A stretch of DNA of 64,000 nucleotides, taken from positions 46,385-110,384 of the forward strand of contig PJFB01000015.1 in assembly GCA_003574895.1 (NCBI GenBank). The letters are read 5' to 3'. The translations under genes and the position numbers were made by a program. This DNA is from Geobacter sp. (GTDB taxonomy: Bacteria > Desulfobacterota > Desulfuromonadia > Geobacterales > Pseudopelobacteraceae). This document shows, piece after piece, positions 47,087 through 56,500 of this stretch. The notes under the pieces were generated by a model. The model was given only the letters and a program-made list of their open reading frames with translations. It made no database searches and was not told where the DNA came from. Every line of letters begins with the position of its first letter. Positions within the stretch are counted from its first letter, which is position 1.

Positions 47087-48553
47087 ATGAAGATGATCCG
47101 CATGTTGTATCTCTCGCTTGTTGTCGTGTTTACCCTCGCGGTCACCGGGACTGTCCAGGCAGCATCCCCGGTTTTTGACGTTGACCATGATTTCTATCCG
47201 TATTACCCGTCACTGATAAAATGGAACAAGTCTAGTGTGCCCTTCAACTCTCCGGATGTTTGTGGTGGTTGTCACGCCAAACAGTTTCGGGAATGGAACG
47301 GTTCGGTGCACAGCCTGGCCTTCAAGGACCCGATCTACCAAGGGGAGCTGAACAAGGGGATAAAGGCGGTGGGGCACGATATTTCGCGCCAATGCGAAGG
47401 TTGCCATACCCCGGTGGGGATGATTACCGGTGAGATCAAGGGCGCCGGTAACTCCGGTCTGTCCGACATGGCGATAAGTGGTGTTTCCTGCGATGTGTGC
47501 CATTCGGTGAGCGGCGTGACCCACTGGCAGACCCCCTCCCACGAGCCGGAGAACGGCTCCTTCATCCTGACCTCAGGTGTTGAGTCCAAGGACGGCCAGA
47601 CTTTCATCAAGCGTGGCCCCTTCAAGCCCACAGATTACTGTGGCGGCGGTTTTCACAAGTGCGTCGAGTCGGGGTTGCACCTGCAGGCGGACCTGTGCGC
47701 CTCCTGTCACCAGGTATACCACTACGACGGTCATTTCCCGCTTGAGGCATCCTACCTGGAATGGAAGCACGGCCCCTACGCCCAGAAGGCGATACTTTGC
47801 CAGGATTGCCACATGGTGGATATCCCCACTTTCAAACGTTCCGCAGATCAATTTGTCAAGCCGGAGCGCAAGGAATACCGCCATTATTTCAGCGGCGCCA
47901 ATTACCTGCTCAGCTATCTGGCTGCCGGGGCGGCCCGCAAAAGCGGGGACGAGGAACTGGCCAAGAGCCTGATGAACCAGTACGAGATGGAGGTGGAACG
48001 ACTGAAGTCCGCGGCCGACCTTGAGATCACCCCTATCCGCCGCGACGGACGATTGGCTGAACTCAAGGTGCGGGTAAAGAACATTCGTGCCGGCCACAAC
48101 CTGCCGACTTCGCTTACCAACGTGCGCCAGATGTGGCTGGAGATCACTGCCAAGGATGAGAGCGGCAAGGTGATCATGAGCAGCGGCACGCTCAAGCCGG
48201 ACGGCTCCATGCCTGACGATGCGCGGCTCTTCAATTCGGACGGCATGGGCAACGATTTCCACTTTGCCGTAGACCCCTGGGTGGTTACATCATTTTCCCG
48301 GCATGACACGATCCCGCCCAGAGGTTACAAGGACGTGCATTACTCTGTTCATGCTCCGGAGGGGGTAAGTACGGTCAGTATCGAGGCCCGGCTCCGTTTC
48401 CGCCAGGCCGATCAGAAGGTGGCTGAGGCCCTGTTGGCTGCCGTGCCCAAGGATATCGATCTGGAGCGGATCTATGGCCTCAAAGCGGTTCCGCCGCTGC
48501 CTGTGGTCGATATGGTGGTCAAACAGGTAACATTTGACGCAGGCAAAGAGTAA
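47087..48553 (+). CDS. periplasmic multiheme cytochrome c (5 CxxCH)
   Basis: 488 residues, signal peptide ending about VQAA. Five heme motifs: CGGCH, CEGCH, CDVCH, CASCH, CQDCH, all in the first ~260 residues, in the spacing of cytochrome c554/NrfB-like family proteins. The C-terminal ~220 residues are heme-free with beta-sandwich character (LKVRVKNIRAGHNLPTSLTNVRQMW), a combination seen in Geobacter cytochromes. AAGGAGG lies 6 bases before the second of two ATGs; an upstream in-frame start is not preferred. Likely electron transfer; partner unknown. Confidence 0.88.
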   Translation: MKMIRMLYLSLVVVFTLAVTGTVQAASPVFDVDHDFYPYYPSLIKWNKSSVPFNSPDVCGGCHAKQFREWNGSVHSLAFKDPIYQGELNKGIKAVGHDISRQCEGCHTPVGMITGEIKGAGNSGLSDMAISGVSCDVCHSVSGVTHWQTPSHEPENGSFILTSGVESKDGQTFIKRGPFKPTDYCGGGFHKCVESGLHLQADLCASCHQVYHYDGHFPLEASYLEWKHGPYAQKAILCQDCHMVDIPTFKRSADQFVKPERKEYRHYFSGANYLLSYLAAGAARKSGDEELAKSLMNQYEMEVERLKSAADLEITPIRRDGRLAELKVRVKNIRAGHNLPTSLTNVRQMWLEITAKDESGKVIMSSGTLKPDGSMPDDARLFNSDGMGNDFHFAVDPWVVTSFSRHDTIPPRGYKDVHYSVHAPEGVSTVSIEARLRFRQADQKVAEALLAAVPKDIDLERIYGLKAVPPLPVVDMVVKQVTFDAGKE

Positions 48554-48665
48554 ACAGCATTCATGCCGGCAAATTAATACCCGGTAAAAAAATAGTGGCG
48601 CTTTCGGGCATTGAGTATATAATATGAATATAGATATATAAACTCGTTGCCAGGGAGGTACGGTC

Positions 48666-48827
48666 ATGACTAGCATGGATTGGGTATTTTCGATGTCTAC
48701 GCTGAATGTTGTTATCATGTTGTTAACAGTATTGTTCGTGTTCATGTACACTTTTATGGTCGCTTTCAGTAAGCCGCACACGCATCCTCCGGTAGATTTG
48801 ATGGCAGGAGACGAGGGTGATGACTGA
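48666..48827 (+). CDS. small single-pass membrane protein
   Basis: 53 residues: a short N-terminus, a hydrophobic segment (TLNVVIMLLTVLFVFMYTFM), then FSKPHTHPPVDLMAGDEGDD, an acidic tail. GGGAGGT lies 6 bases before the ATG. It sits 112 bp after the pentaheme cytochrome gene on the same strand, so it may be part of that unit or independent. No family recognised. Confidence 0.6.
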   Translation: MTSMDWVFSMSTLNVVIMLLTVLFVFMYTFMVAFSKPHTHPPVDLMAGDEGDD

Positions 48828-48891
48828 ATTGTCTGAGCACGAACAGTACAAGGGCCGATCTCCATATCGGGAGTGAGGTGATTTATGACGA

Positions 48892-48920
48892 GAAGGCGGC
48901 TTTTGGCCGCCTTCTTCGTG
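48892..48920 (+). terminator. terminator-like hairpin
   Basis: GAAGGCGGC / GCCGCCTTC, 9-bp stem with a TTTTG loop, followed by TTCGTGTCT. The trailing T content is weak; probably the end of the 48666 transcript. Confidence 0.5.
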
Positions 48921-49034
48921 TCTGGGCGGTTAATTGCTTCATCTGTGACTCCAAAAAATCATATAGTGATATAATATAATTAAAGAGGAAACGTAGAAGA
49001 TGAGAAGAGCAGGTGTAGGGAAAGGAGATCAACC

Positions 49035-49496
49035 ATGGAAGAATATAAACGGATACTCGTGGTCAGCAGGATGAGCAAGTACTGCAGGGAGGCGGTCCAT
49101 TACGGAGTCTCACTGGCCCGCAAATATGACGCGGAACTTTCCATCTTGCATGTAGTCCATAATCCTTTTGGCCTGGAAGGGTGGAACCTGCCGATGGTTT
49201 CCCTGGAACAGGAATACAAGAAACTCCTGGAGGAAACCAAGGCTGACCTGGATCGGATCATAAGGGAGGAAAAGGCCAAAGGGCTTTCGATCAAGGAGTT
49301 GATCAAGAATGGCGACCCCACTGAAGAGGTCCTGAAGACGGTCAAAGAGGAGAAGATCGACCTGCTTATCCTTTTGGCGCACGAGGAGTGGCGCCTGGAG
49401 CACTTCCTGTTCGGGCGCAGCAATGAAGAGTTGGTCCGCCGCATGCCCTGCTCGATACTGTTCGTGAAAAATGAACCGAAAGCGGTGCGTTGGTAG
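49035..49496 (+). CDS. universal stress protein (UspA family)
   Basis: 153 residues, single USP domain: ILVVSRMSKYCREAVHYGVSLA at the start and the C-terminal RRMPCSILFVKNEP. The ATP-binding G-2x-G-9x-G(S/T) motif is only partly kept (LFGRSNEEL), so nucleotide binding is uncertain. Excellent ribosome site AAAGGAGATCAACC. Cytosolic stress-related role by family. Confidence 0.85.
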   Translation: MEEYKRILVVSRMSKYCREAVHYGVSLARKYDAELSILHVVHNPFGLEGWNLPMVSLEQEYKKLLEETKADLDRIIREEKAKGLSIKELIKNGDPTEEVLKTVKEEKIDLLILLAHEEWRLEHFLFGRSNEELVRRMPCSILFVKNEPKAVRW

Positions 49497-49516
49497 GCAG
49501 GGGTTGGTTGTTGCGG

Positions 49517-49885
49517 TCAAAGAGAGGTTTTATGCGAATTGATCCGTTCCTTCAGATAGCTCATAAGCACCAGTGAGCTGTTATGCTCCTGGTCGTGGGA
49601 ACTGTAAAGCAGGGTGACAGGGCCCTGCTGCGCAGCTTCCATTAGGGGCGCCAAGGCAGCAGGTGTTTTTTCAAGTTCGGCGATGTAACGGTGCGTGAAT
49701 TCGATCCATTTGGCCGGATCATGACCGAACCAACGACGCAGTTCATGAGAGGGGGCCGCATTTTTTAACCAGCCATCCATGACCATGCTTTCTTTTTTTA
49801 TCCCACGCGGCCAGAGGCGCTCTACAAGAAATCGTTTGCCGTCATGACAGCCCTGTGGGTCGTAGACTCGCTTGACCTGTATCAT
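49517..49885 (-). CDS. DUF488 family protein
   Basis: 122 residues. VKRVYDPQGCHDGKRFLVERLWPRG and LKNAAPSHELRRWFGHDPAKW are the DUF488 signature; LLYSSHDQEHNSS follows. Biochemical function not established. The start at 49885 is chosen because AAGGAGAGC lies directly upstream; an extension to 49930 exists. Converges with the stress protein gene. Confidence 0.85.
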   Translation of the reverse strand: MIQVKRVYDPQGCHDGKRFLVERLWPRGIKKESMVMDGWLKNAAPSHELRRWFGHDPAKWIEFTHRYIAELEKTPAALAPLMEAAQQGPVTLLYSSHDQEHNSSLVLMSYLKERINSHKTSL

Positions 49886-49975
49886 GGGGCTCTCCTTGCG
49901 GATATCTGCTCCGTTTCCGGAAGTTGGCATTCACAAATTTCCTGTTTATATGCCGGATTTGTCCGGAGAGCCTGC

Positions 49976-50743
49976 CTACCTCAGCAGCTTGAATAGATAG
50001 CTGAAGGCGCCTGCCACGGATATGCCGGACATGAGGGCGCTATACCTGTTGATAATTTGTGCCACATTTATCCGCGTTGCATATTTTGCCGCATCGGTAG
50101 CCTCGCCAGAGAAGTCAATTATGTCCATCCAATCCTTATCCCACTGGTATATCTGGAGATATAGCTCTGAACCTTTCCAGAGAACAATGAAAAAGAATAC
50201 GATGGCAAAACAGAGGACGCCTTTTGCCACGAATGAATCACGTAATTCGTTGAAGATTTTCCAAACCATGAAAATATTTAGCATGGCAAGGAAAAACCAA
50301 ATGGAATTTTCCATGATTTTGTAGTTTCTGAGCACCTGCAGGGTTGGCTTGGGATTTATCGTGATCAAGACAGAGGCCACCGCAATGACGCCGATTGTGG
50401 TTAAATACACCAGATATTTCCTGCCGGTAATTTCCAGGGTGCGGGTAAATATGTAATACTCCTGAAAGCCATGGCTGATCACCAGGATGGCGATAGCTCC
50501 GATAACGTAGTGGATGGCCGCCATTTTGTTGTAGCTATGGGCATAAGGATTGAGCATGTAGGCCTGACTCCAGAAGATAAGGAAAAAACCTACGGAGATG
50601 CTTGTCCAGAGGCGGGCGATCTTGAAGCTGAAATAGAAGCTTATTGCAGCAGCGATAAACCAGAATATTGTCTGGATGACAGAAAAAGCGTCGTAATCTA
50701 CCGGATTGTAAATTTTCGGCAATAACGAAAGAATTGAGTCCAT
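49976..50743 (-). CDS. polytopic membrane protein of unknown function
   Basis: 255 residues with about seven hydrophobic segments (for example IQTIFWFIAAAISFYFSFKI, VGFFLIFWSQAYML, YVIGAIAILVISHGF). No transporter, cytochrome or kinase motif could be identified. It lies 47 bp downstream of the next gene on the same strand, so the two are probably co-transcribed. It could be a sensory or structural membrane partner for that gene (inference). Confidence 0.6.
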   Translation of the reverse strand: MDSILSLLPKIYNPVDYDAFSVIQTIFWFIAAAISFYFSFKIARLWTSISVGFFLIFWSQAYMLNPYAHSYNKMAAIHYVIGAIAILVISHGFQEYYIFTRTLEITGRKYLVYLTTIGVIAVASVLITINPKPTLQVLRNYKIMENSIWFFLAMLNIFMVWKIFNELRDSFVAKGVLCFAIVFFFIVLWKGSELYLQIYQWDKDWMDIIDFSGEATDAAKYATRINVAQIINRYSALMSGISVAGAFSYLFKLLR

Positions 50744-50790
50744 ATCTCCTCCAAATAGTTAGCCAATGGATGGCGTTGAAGAGTGTTCGG

Positions 50791-51756
50791 TCAGCGGTAG
50801 CGAGCAACCTCGTCCCGCATAGCGTCCTGCATTTGCCTGATCTTCGCTAGATTAGTCAGGAGTTTTGATCCGTTTTCAAGGCCAGCAAGCAGTTCCTCCA
50901 ACTTTTCCGGAACCAGGATCCCTTCAAATCCCCCGATTTTTGCCAGTTCTTTTTCCAGCAGGGGTCTACCCAATTTGCCAAGGTATTTAAACGCGACGTT
51001 ACTCAAGTCGGACTGGAGTCCGGCGAGATCCGTTTTGGCTGGTTCTGCTGAAATGGTAGTGGCAGGGCTTGCGGCGGGTGCGGCTGAAACAGTTGTAAAG
51101 ACGTTCTCCTTGGCAACAGACCAGACCTTCGAGATATCAACCAGGTCGTTCAAATCAACCAGAGTTGCCCCATCTTCACTGTCTTTGATGACCCGAACAT
51201 CGATCCTGGCACCGGGCAGTACGGCGATCTTCTGGATCTCTGTCTGCGATAACCCGATTTCCTGGGCTGAATCGTGACAAAAACCGATTGGTGCGCCATC
51301 ACGGTAAAAAATCAATCCAGCCCGATTTTCAGTATAGATCTTCAGGCAGGCATTCATGCGTTCGGCTTTGATTTTCTCCAGTACCGCCTTGAAGTCGATC
51401 AGTTTCATCTCTTGGGCATTGAGGATCAATTCCCCCCTGAACATGGCGAGGAGGGCAAAGGCAATTTCCTTGCTGAAACGATAGGCGCTGAAATCACCAT
51501 CCCTGTTCAATACCAGGTTCTCGATAGTTGCTTGCATGGCATCAAGATCTTGGCGGCTGTTGTTGCCTTCCGGTTGGAAGAAGACGGATATCAGCCTGCC
51601 CTCAATATACAAAAACACCCCAGTTGCTGCCGAGAGGCCAAACTTTGCATAGCCGTTAAAGTTGCTGTTCCTGAATTTGCCTAGGACGACCGGCAGGTCG
51701 ATTCGTGAGGTCGGAACATTTTCCGCCAGAGGGGTTCCCTTGGGAAGAATAAACAT
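50791..51756 (-). CDS. protein of unknown function, cytosolic
   Basis: 321 residues, no signal peptide. The N-terminal half (FGLSAATGVFLYIEGRLISVFFQP and ACLKIYTENRAGLIFYRDGAPIGF) shows two repeats of a beta-rich module, similar to DUF4388-type domains linked with gliding or signalling proteins. A low-complexity Ala/Pro/Thr linker (SAAPAASPATTISAEPAKT) follows and the C-terminus is helical. No enzyme motif. Co-directional with the membrane protein downstream. Confidence 0.5.
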   Translation of the reverse strand: MFILPKGTPLAENVPTSRIDLPVVLGKFRNSNFNGYAKFGLSAATGVFLYIEGRLISVFFQPEGNNSRQDLDAMQATIENLVLNRDGDFSAYRFSKEIAFALLAMFRGELILNAQEMKLIDFKAVLEKIKAERMNACLKIYTENRAGLIFYRDGAPIGFCHDSAQEIGLSQTEIQKIAVLPGARIDVRVIKDSEDGATLVDLNDLVDISKVWSVAKENVFTTVSAAPAASPATTISAEPAKTDLAGLQSDLSNVAFKYLGKLGRPLLEKELAKIGGFEGILVPEKLEELLAGLENGSKLLTNLAKIRQMQDAMRDEVARYR

Positions 51757-52221
51757 AAAAGAACTCGCTGTCTTGCCTGTGTAAGCATACCAAAGAGTAT
51801 TGAACTGACTTAATCCTATAGTATTAAATAGGAATCATACTAAATCGTCAATTCAAATATTTAAATAGTGGCATTTCAGCATTACTTTTTTTGTTACTAG
51901 TTGCAATGGCTGGAATGTACTCGCCCAACCATTACAATATTAATATTAAAAAGAGCAAATATAACAAATCGTTGGCTTAAATTGTGCAAATGATATGAGA
52001 AAATATATATTGTAATTTATAATTGTATACACTTCACATAAGTGACTTTCCGGCGCACCTTGCGCGGCACTGTGGCGGTTTCTCTGGGGGAAGGACATCC
52101 GTATTTCCCAGCTAGTTGTTCCGGATAAAATGGTTGTCGAACCGACTCCGCTAAATCGCAGGGCCACTCGGGGTTTTGGCCGGATACTCAATAAATGCAT
52201 CTCCGTACGGACAGGTTAAGA
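51757..52221. other. divergent AT-rich intergenic region
   Basis: About 465 bp between the divergent 51756 and 52222 genes. The first 280 bases are very AT-rich, typical of promoter DNA; the last 180 are GC-richer and may be a 5' leader of the kinase gene. I checked for known c-di-GMP riboswitch cores and saw none. Confidence 0.5.
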
Positions 52222-54558
52222 ATGAAAATTACAGCCAATCACGGGAAAACATTAGCTTGGCAGCTCATCTTAATCACTGCCGCACTCTCTTATTGGTGCG
52301 CCTCGCCTGTCTTTGTGGCAGCAGCGGAAACACAACCCATTAATCCGCAACACGTTCTCATTCTCCACTCCTACCACCCAGGTTGGCCTTGGACAGACAA
52401 CATAATGGCCGGCATGCAGTCGGTCCTGGGGCAACCAAGCAGGCAAGTCAACGTGGATGTGGAATACCTGGACACAAAGCGCCATCGGGATTCGGCCTAT
52501 TTTTCCCATATTCTCGATGCCATTCTCCACTATAAGTTCAAAGACCGCTCATATGACCTGGTCATGGTCTCCGACAACGAAGCCTTCAATTTTGCCTTGG
52601 GGCACCGCGACGACCTGTTCCGACACACCCCCATCATTTTTTGCGGCATCAACAGTGCTGCTCCGTCGCTTGCGCAGCAGGCCAAGGAAGTGACCGGGGT
52701 GTGCGGAAACCCGGATTTCAGCGGTGTCATCCGGCAGGCGCTGGTCTTTCACCGCGATACGAAGCGCATCGTGGTTATCGGCAGCACCAGCGAATTGACG
52801 GACCGCATCAACCTGAAGCAATTGCAGTCGTTGGCGGCTACGATCGCCCCCGGCATTACCTTCGAGTTCTGGAACGATCTGCCGGCAGATATCCTTGCTT
52901 CGCGTTTGGTCACACTTGCCAAAGGAACCATTGTCGTCATTAATGGTTCAATCCGTGACCAATCCGGCAACCTGCTATCCTTTAACGAACAGACCCGCTT
53001 GGTAAAACAGTCAACAGCTTTGCCAATCTACAGCTTCTGGGATGTTTATCTCGGTGCTGGGATAGTTGGCGGCCCCCTTGTCAACGCCAGGAAACAGGGG
53101 GTTGTTGCGGCTGAAATCGCTTGGAGGGTGCTGAAGGGCGAGCTGGCCGGCTCCATTCCCATTGCGTGGCCGGTGCGGGACCCGCCTGTTTTCGACTACC
53201 ACGAGCTGAAGCACCAGGGCATTCCCCTGCAAAGTCTGCCAAAGGAATACCAGCTGATCAACGCCCCGTCGTCATCGTACCAGGTTTCCAAATCCCATTT
53301 CTGGATCTCTGTGGCGGCCCTGTGCGGCCTGTCGGGAATTACCCTTCTGCTGACCTGGAATACCATGAAGCGCCGCAGGGCGGAAAAGGAGCTGAGGGAG
53401 AGCGAGCATAAATTCAGGGAGCTGGCGCAGCAGTTCCAGATAGTTCTGGATGGCATCCCTGACAGCCTGACCCTGATCTCGAAAGAGATGAAGGTTGTCT
53501 GGTCGAACAAGGGGACGGACAATTACGTTGCCAACAGGTTCGATGCGATTCCTGGCGAATTCTGCTGCAACTTGCTCTACAACAGGACCTCCATCTGTGA
53601 CAATTGCCCGGCAATCAAGGCTTTTCAAACGGCCGTGGCCGAAGAGTCGATCATCACCACGCCTGACGACAGGATTCTGGAGGTTAAGGCATTCCCGGTC
53701 AGGGACAATGGCAATGAGGTTTCCCACGTAATCATGCTGGCCAGCGATATTACCGAGAAGAATCGGCTGCTTGAAGAAGCGATCCGTACCCGGCGGCTGG
53801 CCGCGCTGGGAGAGCTGGCCGCCGGCGTGGCCCATGAGATCAATAACCCGAATGCATTGATCCTGTTAAACGCCGAACTGGTGAAAAAGGCGTGCGGCGA
53901 CGCAGCCCCGATCCTGCAGCGCCATTACCAGGAGTCCGGCGATTTCCAGCTGGCCGGTATCCCCTACTCGGAGATGTGCACCGAAATGCCGCACCTGTTC
54001 GCGGAAATGTTTGAAAGTGCCGGGCGCATCAAGCGGATCGTCAACGATCTCAGGGATTTTGCCCGGGCCGATGCACCGGACTTGCACGAACCAATCGATC
54101 TGAATCGGGGAGTGGAGACGTCGATCCGCCTGATGAATAATGCCCTGAAAACAGCTACGGACAATTTGACTGTCGATCTGGCCGAAAATCTGCCAATATT
54201 TTACGGCAATCCGCAGCACATCGAACAGGTGGTGGTCAACCTGATAATGAATGCGTGCCAGGCCCTGCCGGACAAGGAAAAAGGAATCCACATTTCCACC
54301 TCGTTCCATCCGGAACGCATGTCTTGCATCGTTACCGTGCGGGACGAAGGGATCGGTATCAGCAAGGAGGATATGCCCCACATAACCGACCCGTTCTTCA
54401 CCACAAAACGACAGAGCGGCGGTACCGGCCTCGGCTTGTCGGTGTCGATGCGCATTGTCAGGAACTATGGCGGTTCCCTGGAGTTCCATTCCGAGGTGAA
54501 CAAAGGGACCACTGTTCATCTTTACCTGCCAGTCAAACAAACGGCGATCGAAATATGA
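52222..54558 (+). CDS. sensor histidine kinase with periplasmic ABC_sub_bind-like domain
   Basis: 778 residues. Signal/TM1 to about residue 35, a periplasmic domain of the substrate-binding type (VLILHSYHPGWPWTDNIMAG, IVVINGSIRDQSGN), TM2 at about 358-378, then a PAS domain with a Cys cluster (CCN and ICDNCPA) that might bind metal or heme, HisKA (GELAAGVAHEINNPNALIL) and HATPase (VVNLIMNACQALPDKEK, GTGLGLSVS). ATG at 52222 follows ACAGGTTAAGA; another in-frame ATG is at 52195. It overlaps the NtrC-type regulator by 4 bp, so the pair is a two-component system. Confidence 0.88.
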   Translation: MKITANHGKTLAWQLILITAALSYWCASPVFVAAAETQPINPQHVLILHSYHPGWPWTDNIMAGMQSVLGQPSRQVNVDVEYLDTKRHRDSAYFSHILDAILHYKFKDRSYDLVMVSDNEAFNFALGHRDDLFRHTPIIFCGINSAAPSLAQQAKEVTGVCGNPDFSGVIRQALVFHRDTKRIVVIGSTSELTDRINLKQLQSLAATIAPGITFEFWNDLPADILASRLVTLAKGTIVVINGSIRDQSGNLLSFNEQTRLVKQSTALPIYSFWDVYLGAGIVGGPLVNARKQGVVAAEIAWRVLKGELAGSIPIAWPVRDPPVFDYHELKHQGIPLQSLPKEYQLINAPSSSYQVSKSHFWISVAALCGLSGITLLLTWNTMKRRRAEKELRESEHKFRELAQQFQIVLDGIPDSLTLISKEMKVVWSNKGTDNYVANRFDAIPGEFCCNLLYNRTSICDNCPAIKAFQTAVAEESIITTPDDRILEVKAFPVRDNGNEVSHVIMLASDITEKNRLLEEAIRTRRLAALGELAAGVAHEINNPNALILLNAELVKKACGDAAPILQRHYQESGDFQLAGIPYSEMCTEMPHLFAEMFESAGRIKRIVNDLRDFARADAPDLHEPIDLNRGVETSIRLMNNALKTATDNLTVDLAENLPIFYGNPQHIEQVVVNLIMNACQALPDKEKGIHISTSFHPERMSCIVTVRDEGIGISKEDMPHITDPFFTTKRQSGGTGLGLSVSMRIVRNYGGSLEFHSEVNKGTTVHLYLPVKQTAIEI

Positions 54559-55997
54559 GCGACAAACTCTACCCTGCCAATCCGATTCTGCTGGTTGACG
54601 ATGAGGTGCCCTGGCTGCGCAGTCTTTCTCTGACTCTGCGGGAAGCCTCGGGAATCACAAACGTGATTAAATGCACCGACAGCCGCCATGTGTTGGATAT
54701 CCTGCGCGACAAGGATGTGAGTCTGATCCTGCTGGATCTGACCATGCCGTATTTCTCCGGTCAGGACCTGCTGACCATGATCAGCAAGGACCATCCGTGC
54801 ATCCCGGTGATTGTCCTGAGCGGACTCAACCAGGTTGATACCGCCGTGCGCTGCATGCAGCTGGGCGCGATCGATTATTTTGTGAAGACCGTGGAGAAGG
54901 AGCGGCTGATAGACGGGATACAGCGGGCATTGTTTGCCTGGGAGATACGTCGCCAGGAAGGCCGGCGATCCCAAGCGAATTCCAGTGCGGAGCAGCTGGA
55001 ATATCCCGAGGCATTTGCCCGGATCAAAACCAGCAGCAAGAAGATGCGGGCTGTCATGCAGCACTGCGAAGCCGTAGCGTTCAGCAGCGAGCCGATCCTG
55101 ATTACCGGTGAAAGCGGCGTGGGTAAAGAACTGATCGCCAAGGCCATCTGTTCCATCCGTTGCCCCGATGACCCCTGGTTGGCGGTCAATGTGGCCGGCC
55201 TCGACGACAACGTCTTTTCAGACACTCTTTTCGGTCATACCCGGGGCGCCTTTACCGGTGCCGAGAGGGAGCGAAAGGGGATGATCGAGGAGGCGGGGAG
55301 CGGGACACTGTTTCTGGACGAAATAGGCGATTTGAGTTGCGCTTCCCAGGTCAAGCTGTTGCGGCTTCTCCAGGAAAGGGAATATTTTCCGCTCGGGGCC
55401 GATTCCCCAACCAAGCTGAAAGCAAAGCTGATCTTTGCCACCAATCACGAGCTGGCGGTAAAAAAGGAGACCGGCAATTTTCGCAACGACCTGTATTATC
55501 GTTTGTGTGCCCACCAGGTACGCATTCCGCCCTTGCGTGAGCGTATGGAAGATCTACCCCAGTTGATCGAAGAGTTTCTCGAAGAAGCAGCCCGCTCGTT
55601 CGGCAAAAAGACCCCTAAGGCGCCGAAAGAACTGGCTACCCTGCTTTCCATCTATAATTTCCCGGGGAACATACGGGAATTGCGCGCCATGATTTTCAAT
55701 GCCGTGAGCCTGCACAAGAATCATATTCTCTCCCTTGACAGCTTTAAGGAAAAGCTGGGTCTCTCGGATGATGAATCAAGGCCGCAAGATGTATCGACGG
55801 CTTCCGGTGCGGCGGCCCGCGTGATTTTCCCGGACCGGTTGCCTAACCTGGAAGAAGCCGGTTGTCAGGTTGTGTCGGAAGCCATGCGCCGCGCCAATGG
55901 CAATCAGACACTTGCGGCCGCCATGCTTGGAATTACCCGGCAAGGTTTGGCCAAGCGCTTGAAGAGATGCGGCCTGGATAAATACCTGCAGCCATAG
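54555..55997 (+). CDS. NtrC-family sigma-54-dependent response regulator
   Basis: 480 residues. Receiver (ILLVDDEVPWLRSL; phospho-Asp in LILLDLTMPYFSG), AAA+ domain with Walker A GESGVGKE, the sigma-54-contacting loop GAFTGAERERKG, and Walker B FLDEIGD, then a Fis-type helix-turn-helix (NQTLAAAMLGITRQGLAKRL). All three sections are complete. It starts in the kinase stop codon (ATGA). The next genes have a sigma-54 promoter and a dyad at the expected distance, so they are its likely targets. Confidence 0.95.
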   Translation: MSDKLYPANPILLVDDEVPWLRSLSLTLREASGITNVIKCTDSRHVLDILRDKDVSLILLDLTMPYFSGQDLLTMISKDHPCIPVIVLSGLNQVDTAVRCMQLGAIDYFVKTVEKERLIDGIQRALFAWEIRRQEGRRSQANSSAEQLEYPEAFARIKTSSKKMRAVMQHCEAVAFSSEPILITGESGVGKELIAKAICSIRCPDDPWLAVNVAGLDDNVFSDTLFGHTRGAFTGAERERKGMIEEAGSGTLFLDEIGDLSCASQVKLLRLLQEREYFPLGADSPTKLKAKLIFATNHELAVKKETGNFRNDLYYRLCAHQVRIPPLRERMEDLPQLIEEFLEEAARSFGKKTPKAPKELATLLSIYNFPGNIRELRAMIFNAVSLHKNHILSLDSFKEKLGLSDDESRPQDVSTASGAAARVIFPDRLPNLEEAGCQVVSEAMRRANGNQTLAAAMLGITRQGLAKRLKRCGLDKYLQP

Positions 55998-56029
55998 TTG
56001 CCGTGTAAACTATGTTACCATTACCCTGC
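55997..56029 (+). repeat. 33-bp repeat, copy 1 (promoter module)
   Basis: Identical over 33 bases to 63369-63401. It begins at the regulator stop codon with GTTGCCGTGTAAAC and ends ACCATTACCCTGC. The similarity continues a short way into the 3' end of the regulator gene (AATACCTGCA present in both), so copy 2 seems to descend from a duplicated segment. Confidence 0.85.
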
Positions 56030-56235
56030 TTTACCCGGGCGGCTTCTCGCAAGCACAGCATTGCAATACCGCCTGCCATTGATCCCGTGCCTTCCATCTT
56101 ATGATTGTTGCTGTAACCTCCCCCTTTTTGATTACCTGACTCCGATCCTGTTTTGAAGCATTCCCACTTTAAAATGTAAATGTCCCGGCCAATCCACCGC
56201 CTGGCGCCAGTCGCTGATGCCCCATTTTGTCTCAC

Positions 56236-56251
56236 CGCAACCATGGTTGCG
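56236..56251. promoter_or_regulatory. activator-binding dyad (probable UAS), copy 1
   Basis: CGCAACCATGGTTGCG, a perfect 16-bp palindrome, 93 bp before the -24 site. Same GCAACC-N2-GGTTGC arrangement recurs in copy 2 at nearly the same distance. Probable binding site for the adjacent NtrC-type regulator. Confidence 0.7.
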
Positions 56252-56328
56252 CCTGTTTATGCGCGGCTTATTTTTACTCAAGGAAAAACAATCCATAAAT
56301 TCAGCTAATTATATATTTTAAATATACA

Positions 56329-56344
56329 TGGCATTGACCTTGCT
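56329..56344 (+). promoter_or_regulatory. sigma-54 promoter for the propeller-octaheme operon
   Basis: TGGCATTGACCTTGCT: -24 GG and -12 GC with 12-base spacing. Matches the TGGCAC-N5-TTGCW consensus at all but one key position. Confidence 0.8.
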
Positions 56345-56500
56345 CAACGGGAAGAACATTTACCAGCCGGATCAACGGATCATCCCCGTCTTTCCTTAGG
56401 TCTGCATTATGAAAACCGGGAAACTGCCCAGCTAAGGAGGTGAGTGAACAAAGGGCTTATCCCGCAAACTGCGCTTCACAAATATCTACAGGAGGTATGT

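Noticed and set aside
56345..56500. Possible c-di-GMP (GEMM) riboswitch in the propeller leader
   Set aside because: The conserved GEMM core segments were not found; only the strong SD and GGAGGTGAGTG recur between copies.
56444..56500. Upstream GTG start for the propeller protein
   Set aside because: It would put 19 polar residues before the signal peptide, and in copy 2 the matching GTG is out of frame.
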